Part shown: piece by piece, positions 9,532 to 21,086 of the stretch
Layout of the letters: each line of letters begins with the position of its first letter
How positions within the stretch are numbered: the stretch's first letter is position 1
Assembly (NCBI RefSeq): GCF_000213175.1
Contig: NW_009799104.1
Coordinates: 1,195,214-1,259,213, forward strand
From: Neurospora tetrasperma FGSC 2508
Lineage: Eukaryota > Ascomycota > Sordariomycetes > Sordariales > Sordariaceae
Reading direction: 5' to 3'
DNA: 64,000 nucleotides
Made by a program: the position numbers and the translations under genes
The notes under the pieces: model-generated
Told to the model about the DNA's origin: nothing
What the model saw: the letters and a program-made list of their open reading frames with translations, nothing else
The model's database searches: none

Positions 9532-12500
9532 ATGACCGCCCAATTGGTGGCATCCGAGCTTGCCAACCTCATCCAGGAAAGCAAGCGCAAAAATAATGAC
9601 TTGCGCCAGGTCCGTATCTCACTCAGCTCTAGTCCAACTACAAAGAATCGTTCATTGACTATTCCTGAGTTAGGCTGCTGAAAAGTCTCTGGAGGAGCTC
9701 AAGAGTCTAAAAGTGACATCTGAAGCCCAAATATCTGCTGGTGTGTCTTTGCTGTTCTTCACCTTCCTCACTGCCCAGGGGATAACTGCCGCCCACGTGT
9801 GTTTGATAGAAGCTTACACTCGTCTAGAACTCTCTCAACGATCCAACTTTGTTAACCCATTTATCATCGCTTGCGGCACCAAAAATGTCAAGTTCACCGG
9901 AATTGCCATTGTTTGTCTTCAGCGGCTCATTGCATCACGCGCCCTACCCAGGTTCAAGCTGAGCCAGGTTCTTGAAGCATTGCAACAGGCCACGTCAGCG
10001 GGACTAGATGTCCAACTAAAGATCCTCCAAGCTCTTCCGTCTTTACTCTCCAACTACGCCGCCGAGGTGAAAGGCGAGCTTCTGGTTACCGCCCTCAACA
10101 TATGCTTCATCTTGCAGTCTAGTAAAAATGCTATTGTCAACAATGCTTCGGCGGCAACCCTCCAGCAGCTTGTGGTGTCGGTCTTTGACAAAGTTGTAGC
10201 TGAAGATGGTGAGTGGCTCATCCTACGCAATGATATAAAAGGCCGAGTATCGTGATTCTAACCACTATTCGCAGGCGCTGGGGGCGATGTCGAATATGTT
10301 GGGGAGGCTCCGTCTCAGCAAGGGCCGGTACCAGTCCAGGCTGCGGCTATGGATGCATACAGGGTATTTACTCTTCCCCTTTTCCTGCACGGGCCATCAC
10401 GTACTGATTAAACAGGTATTCAACGATATTTGCCTGTTGACAGAGAACCAACGACCCGAGTATCTCCGGTTCTCTGGCATGCCCCAGACGTTCGGTCTTG
10501 AACTCATAGAATCGGTCTTGACCAACCACGCTGCCATCTTCACCACTCACCCAGAGCAGGCCGATATTTTACGCACTCGGGTTATGCCCTTCATCATTAG
10601 TGCTCTTCGCGGTAAACCGAACTTTGCAACCAGTGTCCGTCTTGTCCGCATTTTGTTCACTTTACTCCGACGTCACCTTACTATTCTCCCCTCTGAGAGC
10701 GGAGATGCACTCGACATCCTGACCCAACTGCTGGACCAGGACACTGCATTGTGGAAGAGGTCACTCTGCATGGAAGTATTCAGAGGCATCTTCGCCGATC
10801 ATGCCTTGCTCCGGCGTGTTTTCATGCTTTACGATGCCAAAGAGGGCGAGAAGAACATTCTCAAAAACCTGACGGCTGCGTTTGTGCGCGTCAGTACAGA
10901 GAAGCCAACTGTGATTGGTCTCGGGCTCCAATCCACATTACCAGTCGCCAACCCATATGCAAATGCCGTTGCTTCTACGGACCAGGCCATGCTGGAGGCC
11001 AGTGGCGTTACAGGCATCATATCTGGTTCCGTCAGCTCAGATGGCCATAACACGGGCATCAGCACTCACTGGAGCACCATGCGCTCTCCTTGCATAGATC
11101 AGCTTGATAAGACGGATCCCCCAAGTATCCCAGAGTCATATGTGTATAGCCTAACCTTGGCCTGCATAACTTCCCTGTCAGAAGGTCTGGCAAAGTTCAT
11201 ACTCCCTCTTACCGTGCCTACCGAGGGACGAAGGAAAAAGAGTGTGAAGCCAGAGGGCGGCCGTGACTCGCCTGCTCTGACCGCCGATGAGAGACCCAGT
11301 ACACCCAGTGAAGGGTTGAAGAATCGGGAGAGATCAGCGTCGTCCAAGCGAAACCCACTTCCAGTCAATCCGCTAACGCTGGAGACTCACCCTTTATACC
11401 CAGAAATCAAAGTATGCGCCGCTTTCATCGATGAATGCTGGCCGGCGATTCTTGCTACATGTTCTACGTTCCTATACTCTGCACTGGACTCGGAGTACTA
11501 CCATGGCCTGGTTAGGGCCTTTCAGAAGTTCGCCCATGTGGCCGGATTGCTCCAGCTCACTACTCCCCGTGATGCCTTTCTCACCACGCTTGGTAAAGCG
11601 GCAGTGCCGCCCAATGTCTTTACGGCTTGCCTCAATTCCAACTCATCCAGGAGGGACACTCCACTATCAGCAACTTCGGAGACAGGCAGCAGCTTGTTTA
11701 GCAACGCTCGCGGCTTGCTTACCACAGAAAGCGCCTCGGCCCAGGCAGCAGAAAAGCAAAGGCAGCAATCGATGGACATAACTCCAGCTACACTTAACAC
11801 CCGGAACTTGTTGTGTCTTCGGGCTCTTCTGAACCTTGGCATTGCTCTGGGTCCTACGTTGTCTTCAACTTGGAGAATTCTCTTGGAGACTTTGCAACAA
11901 GCTGACTTTGTCTTGTTTACATCGGGCAAAGCTGCAGGAAGAACACCTCTGGCGACCAGGGGCCCAGATCAACAAGCCGAGCAGGAAGCCAACGTACTAT
12001 TGTCGAATTTCAACACCGAGATTCGCGCAGTAGAGACTGCTGCTTCCCGACTTTTCGAGAGCACGGCTGACTTTCCCAATTCTGCCTTTGTGGAAATTGT
12101 GGAGGCAGTGTGCGCTCTTCTCGTCAAGCATGTCGAGACTACTTCTGAGACCACGGGGCAAGCGCAACTATCACCTCCCCCGGGGCCCCTTCGCACCCCC
12201 ACTTTTACACACAAAAGGGTTCTCAGTATCACAACTTCTCCGGGAGCAGGTGCCAACCAGGAAGATCAGTTTGCCCTTGCCAAGCTGGGAGATCTTGCTT
12301 CTATCAACATGGAGCGGTTGCTCTCCTATCCTCCGGAGGTATCGGGCTGGACGCCGTTGATTACCGAGCTTATCGACACACTTAGTTCCTCTACTAATAC
12401 TCCTCCGGTCAGAGCGCGCGCTGCTGAAACGCTTGTGCGTATTCTTCTAGAGGCTGCTGGATCTATTGCAACTCAGCAGGAAGACGTTCGTGGCCCGATT

Positions 12501-15205
12501 CAGATCCGTATCCTCGAGGCTTTCCATAATTCGCTATCATCTCTTCGAGTCGAAGGTCGGGAGGTGTCCCTTAGCAATCACGCCACCGACATGGACATTC
12601 ACCGAATTGTACTCGAAGGCCTCAAAGGCCTGCTTGAGAACTGCGGCGAGAGTCTTGTTCAAGGCTGGGATACCATCTTCGCCATTATCGATACAATTTT
12701 CGTCAAAGAAGATCTCCCAAAAGACTCTTCATCCACCACGACACCCCGACTTATGACGCGCTCAGTCAAACTAATCCGACCTTCCTTTGCTTCTTTGCAG
12801 CTAATATGCTCCGACTTCTTACCCTCGCTACCTAACCTTTGCTTTCTTAACCTTGTTGACACCCTATACAAGTTTTGTACGCAAGATGATGACCTCAATG
12901 TCGCATTGACTGTAAGTCACCTACGCCCATATGAGTTGTGACAACGCTAACATTAGACAGACTGTCACGTTCTTCTGGGCCATCTCAGACTTTCTTTCTA
13001 GCAATAGCAAGAGCATGTCTCTCACGCAGGACATGGTTAATGACTCGGGTGATGAAGCGCTTCTCAAGCTGGCTGCTGATCCCTCCCATCAAGATTCTGG
13101 AGGGGCGCTGTGGATGCTCCTTCTCCTGAGACTCACTTCAGTCGCCACAGATCAGAGACTAGAGCTGAGAAATAGTGAGTTTTTTTCTGAGGTCCGTGGT
13201 GTCGTGAGACTCACTAACAGGTTCCGTAGGTGCCGTCCAAACTCTGCTTCGGATCATATCTGCTTACGGGGATAGCCTGAGTCCTGAGGCCTGGTTGATC
13301 TGCATCAGATCTGTGATTCTGAGGCTTCTGGCATCGATAGAGGACGAGCTTCGGGCAGTTCACACGTCTCCAGCCAAAGCAAGAGACCAAGAGGGCTGGA
13401 CAGACACGGCTAACGTCATCATCCGAGGCGTTTCTGGACTGTTTTCTTCTTACCTCCAGGTACTTTTGGGTCATGAGGACTTCGCCACCACCTGGCAGCA
13501 GCTTCTCGGACACTTTGCGAGAATGCTGGACGTCCAGATACTCGACATTAATGCATCCGTCTACAGCGCTGTTCGCGAAATTCTCAGGAGCTGTGCTGAG
13601 CATGTTCAGCCAAGACTTGGCAAGGGCAGCTTGGATTTAACGTGGGATCTCTGGTCCAGGGGAATTCCAGTTCCTGAGGACGGAAAGGACGATAAGTCAG
13701 CGGACAATCAAAAGTGCCTTTTGGTTTGGGTTGAAGCACTGCTAGAACTCTATGGCCTCATTAAAGATGATTTTGGCGTGGAGAGGATTAGACGGATGCT
13801 TACCCTGCTCAGAGACGCCATGCAACATGCCACTCCCGGAGCATACGCCAGCGACACCGAGTATGTCACACCCTTGCAAGGTCGGATCCTCCAGGTATTC
13901 TGCACAGTCCAGACAGACGTACCAAGAGTTCCATCCGCCATGATCACCCAGATAGCTGAGTTCGTCTCCCTGGCATTTGCCCAGGAGAACCCCGACAAGG
14001 CGGCGTCAGAAAAGCGCACATTCGTTGCCATGTCAAAGGAGAGCATGTCTATTTTGCAGTCCCTCGTCATCAAGCATGCAGCCGAGACTGACATCTACGA
14101 AACCGGAGCGTTCGCCGCGGCGCTCGCAGCCCTGGCCAAACCCATTATCCTCAAGTACAAGTTCAAGATCGTTACCAAGTCATCACAGCCGTGGAGAGAA
14201 GCGACAAAGACAGTCCTAGCTGTGCTCAAGGCAACACTTCCCCACATCCGCGCGATAGATAAAGCTCGATCGACCGTCCAGGAGATATGGCAGATCATCG
14301 TATCCATCGCCAACGGGATCATCAGCGCCGACTGCTCCATCGCGCCCAGCGGCACGGACATCATGGACGACCAGAAGTTCGACATCTCCTCATTCCACAA
14401 GCTAAGGGAGCTCATCATCCCGGCTCTCGGCGCCGAGGTGATTCTTGATAAGACCAGGAAAGTCTACGCCGAAGGTCTCTTCCGGACATCCATCATCCAC
14501 GCTCCCGCACCCGCCGAAGCTCTGATCATCTACGGCTCTGAGGACCATCACCACGACAACACCACCAACGGCAATCCCAACGGAAACGGAAGTGACGCAG
14601 TCGTAGACCTCGACCTCCTCTACAAACAACGACGCGGCCGCACCATCGACCCCCCGCCAACCCACCGCAGCGCAATGGCAGAAGTTTGTCTCGACGAACT
14701 CTTTGCTTTGGTCGCCATCCACGAGGAGGAGGACGAGTCTCCTCCCTCCAAACCCACCTCTACCTCATCCCCCACTCAAGAACCCATCGGTACCACCTCT
14801 TCTTCTTCTTCTTCTTCTCCCCCTGACAAAACAACCATCCACGGATCCACCCACCCTCTCTACGTCCACCTCGCCCTAACCGCTGCCCCCTACCTGATCC
14901 TGCGCTGCGCGCTCTCCATCCGTTCGTACGTCGCCGACCAGCCTTTGCGCGGCTGTATGCCGCAACCTTTATCGCAGCGGAAGGAACTCTATCGTATCTT
15001 ACGGGGGCTTGTGGACTTGCGATCGGAACCGGACGCGATTCCGGATACGCCGAATGTGGATAGCGAGACCAAGAAGCATTTGTTAAGGTTGTATCCGTTG
15101 CTGGTGAGCATGGTGAAGGTGGCGGGGACGAGTGGGGATAATAGGGTTTTGGGTATGGTGGGGGAGGCGTTGGATGTGGTGGGTGGGGAGTTGGGGTGTA
15201 AGTGA
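9532..15205 (+). CDS. mon2: Mon2 endosome/Golgi trafficking protein
   Basis: Large peripheral Golgi/endosome scaffold related to big Arf-GEFs but without a Sec7 domain; in yeast it works with Dop1 and the flippase Neo1. Seven exons: 9532-9609, 9674-9740, 9828-10208, 10275-10363, 10416-12911, 12961-13174 and 13230-15205, giving 1,766 residues, close to the family length. Introns are 49-87 nt with CTNAC branch sites. The N-terminus is the DCB-type region (QLVASELANLIQESKRKNND, FVNPFIIACGTKNVKFTGI, then MDAYRVFNDICLLTENQRPE). The middle shows the conserved RNSAVQTLLRI block after exon 6. Low-complexity loops are present (a Ser run about 130 residues from the end and an Asn/Gly stretch before it). 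The start is the only ATG that gives the conserved N-terminal helix. Confidence 0.93.
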
Positions 15206-15932
15206 TCATTTGTAAGTGAGAAGGGGGGGAGGTTGGAAGGGGAGAGATGGGGGAATGGGGAAGGATGATACAAATGGAAAAGGGGGAACTGTAAGTGGAA
15301 GGTGGGACAGAGGATGGCAAAACGCAGAAGAGATGGATGGGATGTGGAAGACGGAGTGAGTGCTAATGGACGTTGAATGGGTTTTTTCCCCAGCCCATCA
15401 GAAAAGTTGGTCGGTAATGAGTAAGGATGTTGTATTTTAGATGGTTTACGAGCAAGTAGTAGTAGTAGTAGAGCGAGATCATTCAATTATGTTATGTTTA
15501 GTCTTTTCAGGCCCATTTCGTTCTTACACAAACGTTAGCATGACTTGGATAAGAAAGTGATGTGATTAACAAATTCGTCCATACTAAACGCCATGCATGC
15601 TACTAGGGTGTTTCGGGCCCAAACGAGTAAGTAGGGTCATATCGCCATGCTCTTCTTCCAATACGTACAATGCTATGTTCGGTGTTCTTCCAACCTCTTT
15701 TTGTTACAACCATCGCACAGGAAGGGGAGGAGGAAGGGTAAGTAATAATACAACCACAACCGGGCGTCAAAAAAAATGGAAACTCTCTTCGCATCCATCT
15801 GTTTCTTGTCTTGCCTCTCAATTTGAATCGACTCAAACATCAACCCAACCAGTAAATATTCGGCTCATGCCTAGGCCACTGGATTTCCTCTTCCCTCTTC
15901 TTGACCTTTGTCTTCTCGTTCTCACAGCCCGA
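15206..15932. other. Convergent 3' region between mon2 and stomatin-like gene
   Basis: No gene. It holds the 3' UTRs of two converging genes, a G-rich stretch after the mon2 stop (15215-15310) and an (AGT)5 microsatellite at about 15456-15470. Confidence 0.5.
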
Positions 15933-17343
15933 CTAGCGCTGCTTAGTAGCCTGATCGAACCCCTTGACGATATCGTCCACCGGGGACTCCTGCTTAGCGA
16001 CACCACCGGGCAAAGCCTTTTGCGAATCCGCCTCTTGCTGCTCGCCCTGCTGCTGCTGCTTCTCCAGCAACTGTTTGGCCATCGCCTTTGCCTGCGCATC
16101 ACCCACCTTGCCATAGACGCTCAGAGCAGTAGCAATCATCCCGCCAATATCGCCCACATTACCCGGCACCACCACCGCCGTGCCCTCCTTGGCCAACTTG
16201 CCAAACGCATCGACGTACTTCTCCGCCACGCTCAGACTGACGGCATTCTGCGCTGCTCCCTGGCCCTCCGCAATCGCCCTCGCCACCGCCTCAATGCCCC
16301 CCGCGGTAGCCACCGCCTTCAACCTGATGGCCTCCGCCTGACCGCTGGCGCGGTTAATCTGCTCGGCCTTCATCGCTTCAGAGGCCAAGATGACGCTCTG
16401 CTTCTTACCCTCGGCGATGTTGATGGCTGACTGGCGCTGACCTTCGGACTCGAGGATCTCGGCACGCTTGGACCGCTCGGCGGTGACTTGGCGGTGCATG
16501 GCTTCCACGACGGGCTTGGGCGCGTGGATGTCCCGGATCTCGTAACGCAAGCAGGTCACGCCCCAGGCTTGGGCGGCTTCGTTGATGGCGGCTGTGATGT
16601 TGGTGTTGAGGGCGGCGCGCTCTTTCAAAACGTGGTCGAGGGTGAGTTGGCCAATCTCAGAGCGCATGGTTGTTTGGGCGAGTTGGGAGATGGCGTATTC
16701 GGCGTCTTCAACGCCGTAGCTGTTTAACAGATAGGGTGGGGAGGTTAGTTATGAATAATTGTTACCGATGGGTGATTCAATGGATGGGGGAAGAAGGCAA
16801 AAGAGGGGAAGGGAAAGAAAGATAAAAGACGTACCTCGCCTTGTAAGCATCAAACACCCTCGTGTACAAAACACCATCGAGCTCGAGCGTGACGTTGTCG
16901 GCCGTGATGGCGCTCTGGCTGGGGATCTCGTGAGCAACTTCCTTCAGCGACTTGACGTAGGCAATGCGGTCGATGAAGGGGATCAGGATCGCCAGACCGG
17001 GCTGCAGGATCCTGTTGAATTTGCCCATGCGTTCAACGATCCAGGCTGTCTGTTGGGGCACGAAGCGGATGATGGTGTTGGCCGGTAGCGAGGGCTTCTG
17101 GAAGTACGTGGGGATGCCGCCGCCGCCACCGAAGCCGCCCGTGGGGATGGCATGGTTGGCGCTTGTGTGGAAGTTTGATACTGCTGTCGAGGAAGTCGGG
17201 GCTGTTGTGGAAGCGGGGAGCAGAGTTCGACGACGGGTCGAGAGGGATCGCGCCGAGGTGGCCGTGGCCGATGTGAGGAGTCTTTGCTGATGTCGCGCGA
17301 GGGGCGCAAGGGCCCTTTGTGTTGTCGCTGCTGTCATGGTCAT
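15933..17343 (-). CDS. Mitochondrial stomatin-like protein 2 (SPFH family)
   Basis: SPFH/prohibitin-type scaffold of the mitochondrial inner membrane, 431 residues. Two exons, 17343-16835 and 16719-15933; the 115-nt intron has a GTACGT donor and AACAG acceptor. The first 60 or so residues are rich in Ala, Arg, Ser and Thr and lack acids, typical of a mitochondrial presequence. The SPFH domain follows: IIRFVPQQTAWIVERMGKF, LAILIPFIDRIAYVKSLKE, ITADNVTLELDGVLYTRV, then YGVEDAEYAISQLAQTTMRS and ALNTNITAAINEAAQAWG. The C-terminal part is a long helix (RSKRAEILESEGQRQSAIN) ending in a Gln-rich tail. An in-frame opening extends further upstream, but the ATG at 17343 gives the presequence directly. 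Confidence 0.9.
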
Positions 17344-18300
17344 GGCTGTGTATATGTGTGTATGTGTGGATGTCGACCACAAGCAATTGCCCGTTGCTGT
17401 CGTCGGTTCGGTCGGTGGGTTTGTTGGTGTTTTGGAGTTGAACTGAATGGCCGCCGTTGGAGGCTCTGAAGCTCCCGTACAGTGTACAGCTGCGGTGCGG
17501 GTAGGTACGGGGGTACCTACGTCAGAAAGCGGATTGCCTGAAGGAGCTTGGGGCATTGGATCCACTTAAGCTACCATAGCAATGTGAAGGATTGACCCGG
17601 ACTAGGCCAATCATCAGAAGCCTCGCAGCCTTGTGCATGCTGACAGCCCCACTCGAGATGTGAACTTTGTCTTCGTTGTGCAAAGAGAGACGGGCCAACA
17701 ACAACTTAACTTGAACTTCAACACAGCATCACACCATAACCACTTTTGCCCTTCTGTTTTGGGCTAATTCTCCTCATTTCTAACCGATTAAAAAGCAGCC
17801 GCGTACAGATTGGAGTATCAGATTATCTCGTCGGCACTCGAGGCAGCAATGGACACCAGCAGATCAGCCGTTGACCCTCATTTAATGCGAAACGAATGGA
17901 CCGATCCTACAGCCAGGCGAGCTGGGCCTGGACACGGCAGGCTACGCAGGGGCGCGGCCGAGAAAACAAGCATCAGACTGAACCCAGCGAGCCCATTCGT
18001 TCACACGCGATATGTATGATATTCTTAGGTTGCAAGATAGTCGCCAGCTCTCTTCTGACACAAGTTCAACGGTCGACAAGATCCTTCCAATGAGAGTCTT
18101 CTCCGACGTCCCACAAGAGTCAGCTCCGGGGCCTAATCCAGTTCCTGGTACGGCTCCAGGGAGGCCCTTGTCATACCATGTATAGTAGCGATCCGCGAAA
18201 GCATAATCGAACATGTAGTCTTCTTTCTACTCACGGCGTCTCTCTCTTGAAGACACAACTGGATCTTTCCCTTCATCATTCACGATAAGCATACATCACC
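17344..18300. promoter_or_regulatory. Divergent promoter, stomatin-like gene and membrane-protein gene
   Basis: Upstream DNA of two divergent genes. No coding region is supported. A short CA/TG-rich stretch lies at 17345-17375 in the stomatin leader. Function is inferred from position. Confidence 0.45.
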
Positions 18301-20487
18301 ATGGCCGACTACCATGAACTCAACCATCTACCCCAGGGCCAGGGTGAATATGACGAAAGGTTACATTTTGCTCCAGTCTCCGAAACAACAAGTTATAACG
18401 GAGCTTCGATAGAGGATGTGTCTCAGAAGGGACTGGACAAGTCCATGACAGCCGTGGCATATGAAGAGGTTGCGCCCGAATGGCCTCAGGGTCCTCAGAA
18501 AATCGCACCCAAAGGGTATATCTGGTGGATCGGGACAGTCGGCGATTTCATTTTGAGTGTCACGCCAGTGGCCTTCTTTGGTATGGTTTACATGCACTCG
18601 AGTCAAAAGGTCTCTTTGCTGACTCCAAGTCACACAGTTATTGCTGCCCTCGCTATTCAATTGGAAGGTCAACCGACATATAACAACGAACATGGTGAAA
18701 GCCTCGTCGAAGCCACCAAACTAGCCCCCACCATCTATCCCATCGTTTTTGCGGCTGTAGCAAGCAGATTCTACAAAATACTTGGTCTGTGGAGTACCAC
18801 CCGATCTCAAGGCATCTCCATCGGTGCCCTCGAGCAGATTCTTGGGAGTCAGAGCTTCGCCGGAAGTCTATTTCGCTTGTTCAGCGTGCGATCCCACATC
18901 AGCCTGGGTATCATGATCCTTCTCACATGGGCTCTCTCACCCCTTGGCGGCCAGAGCTCGTCGCGTCTAATCTTCACAACGATCCAAGTGTCGGACTCCA
19001 AGGCACTCGTGTATTACTCTACAACAGACTCCGAGTCAGCTTTCTCCTCGGCGAGCGGCCTCCAGGTAGCATCCTCAGCTACAAATTCTCTCTTCACTTC
19101 CAGCCTTATGGCAGCTGAAGGGCAGAGGCGGTCCACGACTGACCTTTGGGCGCGGCCCAGAATCCCTCGCCTCATAGATCCATCGAATGACGATTGGCAA
19201 ACAATCCATCAAGCCGCAATGGAGGAAGTGGACTATGCCTCCTTAATCGGCATCAAGATTCTAGGGCTTGCAAATTTCAACGCAACCACCTCCTACAGCT
19301 TGACGGCTGAAGCAACATACAATGATCTCGACTGCAAACAGGTGCAAAGCGGCGCCTCAGTCAACGAAACACTCGCTTACATACCTGCGGATAGATGGAC
19401 TACTCCGAAATACTATGTCGACAAGAAGAATGACACAACCGGCAAACGACTCCCTGGTTACACCGAACCCATTGGATCACCGGACAACAAAAGAGCCAGC
19501 TTCTTTGTTACTTCAGACTATTCAACACCAGAGCGGACGTCAGGTGGACACCTTCACATCATGTTTGGTTCCCATGAGGGAGACCACACCTACACCTTGT
19601 ACAACTGCACTCTCCGAAACGTCCCAGTCGAGGTCGACATCCTCTGCTCATCGCCACTTGGCTGCGGTGCCCAACGAGTCCGGCGCTCCAAATCACCGCA
19701 ATGGGACCAAGGTGACGCCCATTCTCCCTTTACCCTAGAAATGCCTGTCGTGCACAACATCCTCTTGAATTTCCCCTTTGCGGCGGGCTTTTTCGACAAC
19801 GGAAGTCCCACATACCAATCCTCAATCGACAACTACCTCCGCGGCATCACCCAGTTCCCCTTCAAGCTGAACTATCTCAGCCCCTGGCCCACCAACATTA
19901 CAGACGAAGCTTTTTCCAAGCGTCTCACCCTCCTGTTAAACACGTACTATTACGCCTCGCTCGACCCTTTTACCGCCACCGACTCCAACTACTCCAAGTT
20001 CCCCGTAGACACCGATCACATCATGTCTCAGCCCGTCTACCCCGGCCCCTATCTATACAGCGGATACCAAGGCGCATCAATGGTCATGGTCAACAACGCC
20101 ACCGAGTCCACCCGTCGCGAGATCTACGGACTGAACCGGCAATGGGTCGCCATCCTCATTCTGTGCACAAGTATCCTGCAGATCCTGTCGCTTGCCGGCC
20201 TGTTCCTACGGTTAACCACGCCGGCACCGGATATCCTCGACCATGCTTCGAGCTTGACGCGCGAGAATCCGTTTATACCAGTTCCTAAAGGCGGGTCGGC
20301 CATTGGTGGGCCGGAAAGAGCGCGGATACTAAGGAGGATGAGGGTCAAGATGGCGGATGTGAGGCCAGATGAGCAGATTGGGTATGTGGCACTTGTAGCG
20401 ACGACGGGAATGCTGGACCAGGGTGTTAATGCGCATGGGGAGGTCATTCCTACTAGGGCCTTGAGTCGGTGGAAGCTGTATTGGTAA
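18301..20487 (+). CDS. Four-span fungal membrane protein of unknown function
   Basis: Single-exon gene of 728 residues. It matches a widespread Pezizomycotina membrane-protein family that I recognise by pattern but that has no assigned role. Hydrophobic segments are near residues 72-98 (YIWWIGTVGDFILSVTPVAF), 140-160 (APTIYPIVFAAVASRFYKI), 200-218 (SLGIMILLTWALSPLGG) and 617-643 (WVAILILCTSILQILSLAGL). The motif LEQILGSQSF followed by ALSPLGGQSS is typical of the family. The roughly 400-residue section between spans three and four is soluble, with several N-x-S/T sites and Cys pairs (YNCTL, ILCSSPLGCG), so it probably faces outside or a lumen. The start is the first ATG after a pyrimidine-rich leader. 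Confidence 0.85.
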   Translation: MADYHELNHLPQGQGEYDERLHFAPVSETTSYNGASIEDVSQKGLDKSMTAVAYEEVAPEWPQGPQKIAPKGYIWWIGTVGDFILSVTPVAFFGMVYMHSSQKVSLLTPSHTVIAALAIQLEGQPTYNNEHGESLVEATKLAPTIYPIVFAAVASRFYKILGLWSTTRSQGISIGALEQILGSQSFAGSLFRLFSVRSHISLGIMILLTWALSPLGGQSSSRLIFTTIQVSDSKALVYYSTTDSESAFSSASGLQVASSATNSLFTSSLMAAEGQRRSTTDLWARPRIPRLIDPSNDDWQTIHQAAMEEVDYASLIGIKILGLANFNATTSYSLTAEATYNDLDCKQVQSGASVNETLAYIPADRWTTPKYYVDKKNDTTGKRLPGYTEPIGSPDNKRASFFVTSDYSTPERTSGGHLHIMFGSHEGDHTYTLYNCTLRNVPVEVDILCSSPLGCGAQRVRRSKSPQWDQGDAHSPFTLEMPVVHNILLNFPFAAGFFDNGSPTYQSSIDNYLRGITQFPFKLNYLSPWPTNITDEAFSKRLTLLLNTYYYASLDPFTATDSNYSKFPVDTDHIMSQPVYPGPYLYSGYQGASMVMVNNATESTRREIYGLNRQWVAILILCTSILQILSLAGLFLRLTTPAPDILDHASSLTRENPFIPVPKGGSAIGGPERARILRRMRVKMADVRPDEQIGYVALVATTGMLDQGVNAHGEVIPTRALSRWKLYW

Positions 20488-20858
20488 TGGTGTCGCCGGA
20501 ATTTGTTCCTTCACTTGAAACTGCTGTTGAGATGTTGGGTTTTTGGAATTCCACCTTATTCATGCCTTCCATGCTATTCAAATCCTGCATTTAAGTGTCA
20601 TATCATGTCGTGGTGTGTCTTACCTTACCATGACGCCAACGACTAGAATTTTCGAAACCAATTCGTCCAGCGCACCTCTACTCCTCTTTCTTTCTTTCTT
20701 CCTTCCTTCATCTTGCTCTTGATCTTGGCTTATTCGTCCTCACCATCCCCATCCGCCCCCACCCCCCCCCCCAAAAAAAAAACCTCAACCAACAAAGACA
20801 TCCTATCCCCGACCCTTCACAACCCGTGATACCCTAACCGGTTCCATCATCTTAGTCA
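20488..20858. other. Spacer with C-run and A-run
   Basis: About 370 bases without a gene, between two converging transcripts. It contains CTTT/CCTT repeats (20690-20710) and adjacent C10 and A9 runs near 20761-20781. Confidence 0.5.
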
Positions 20859-21086
20859 TTACAAATTCCTAGCAGCAGGGTACCTCACACAAACCGGACA
20901 CATGCCCGACATGTCCAGCATCTGGGCTAGCTCTCTGCATTGCCGCTCTGGGCACATTGCTCTTCTTCCTCTTCTTCTCAGGCTTGCTCTCCTCATCATT
21001 CTTCTTCGTCTTGCGCGACGGCAGGGCCAGTATCGCACCGTGATGTAGTGCCAGCAGTCGTATTGGCCTTTTTGGATTATGCACAT
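20859..21086 (-). CDS. Small Cys-containing basic protein, hypothetical
   Basis: Single frame of 75 residues starting at a real ATG (21086). It begins MCIIQKGQYDCWHYITVRYW and ends with CPERQCRELAQMLDMSGMCP followed by VCVRY. The spacing of Cys and His (C2, C11, H13, C22, then CxxxxC and CxxC) resembles small fungal proteins that may bind zinc. A very basic Arg stretch separates the two halves. A second frame on the same strand is also open, so the assignment is moderate. No function is claimed. Confidence 0.45.
   Translation of the reverse strand: MCIIQKGQYDCWHYITVRYWPCRRARRRRMMRRASLRRRGRRAMCPERQCRELAQMLDMSGMCPVCVRYPAARNL

Noticed and set aside
15597-16430. 277-codon plus-strand open frame opposite the stomatin-like gene
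   Set aside because: It is antisense to the SPFH coiled-coil region. The Leu-rich runs are reversed Gln/Glu/Lys codons.
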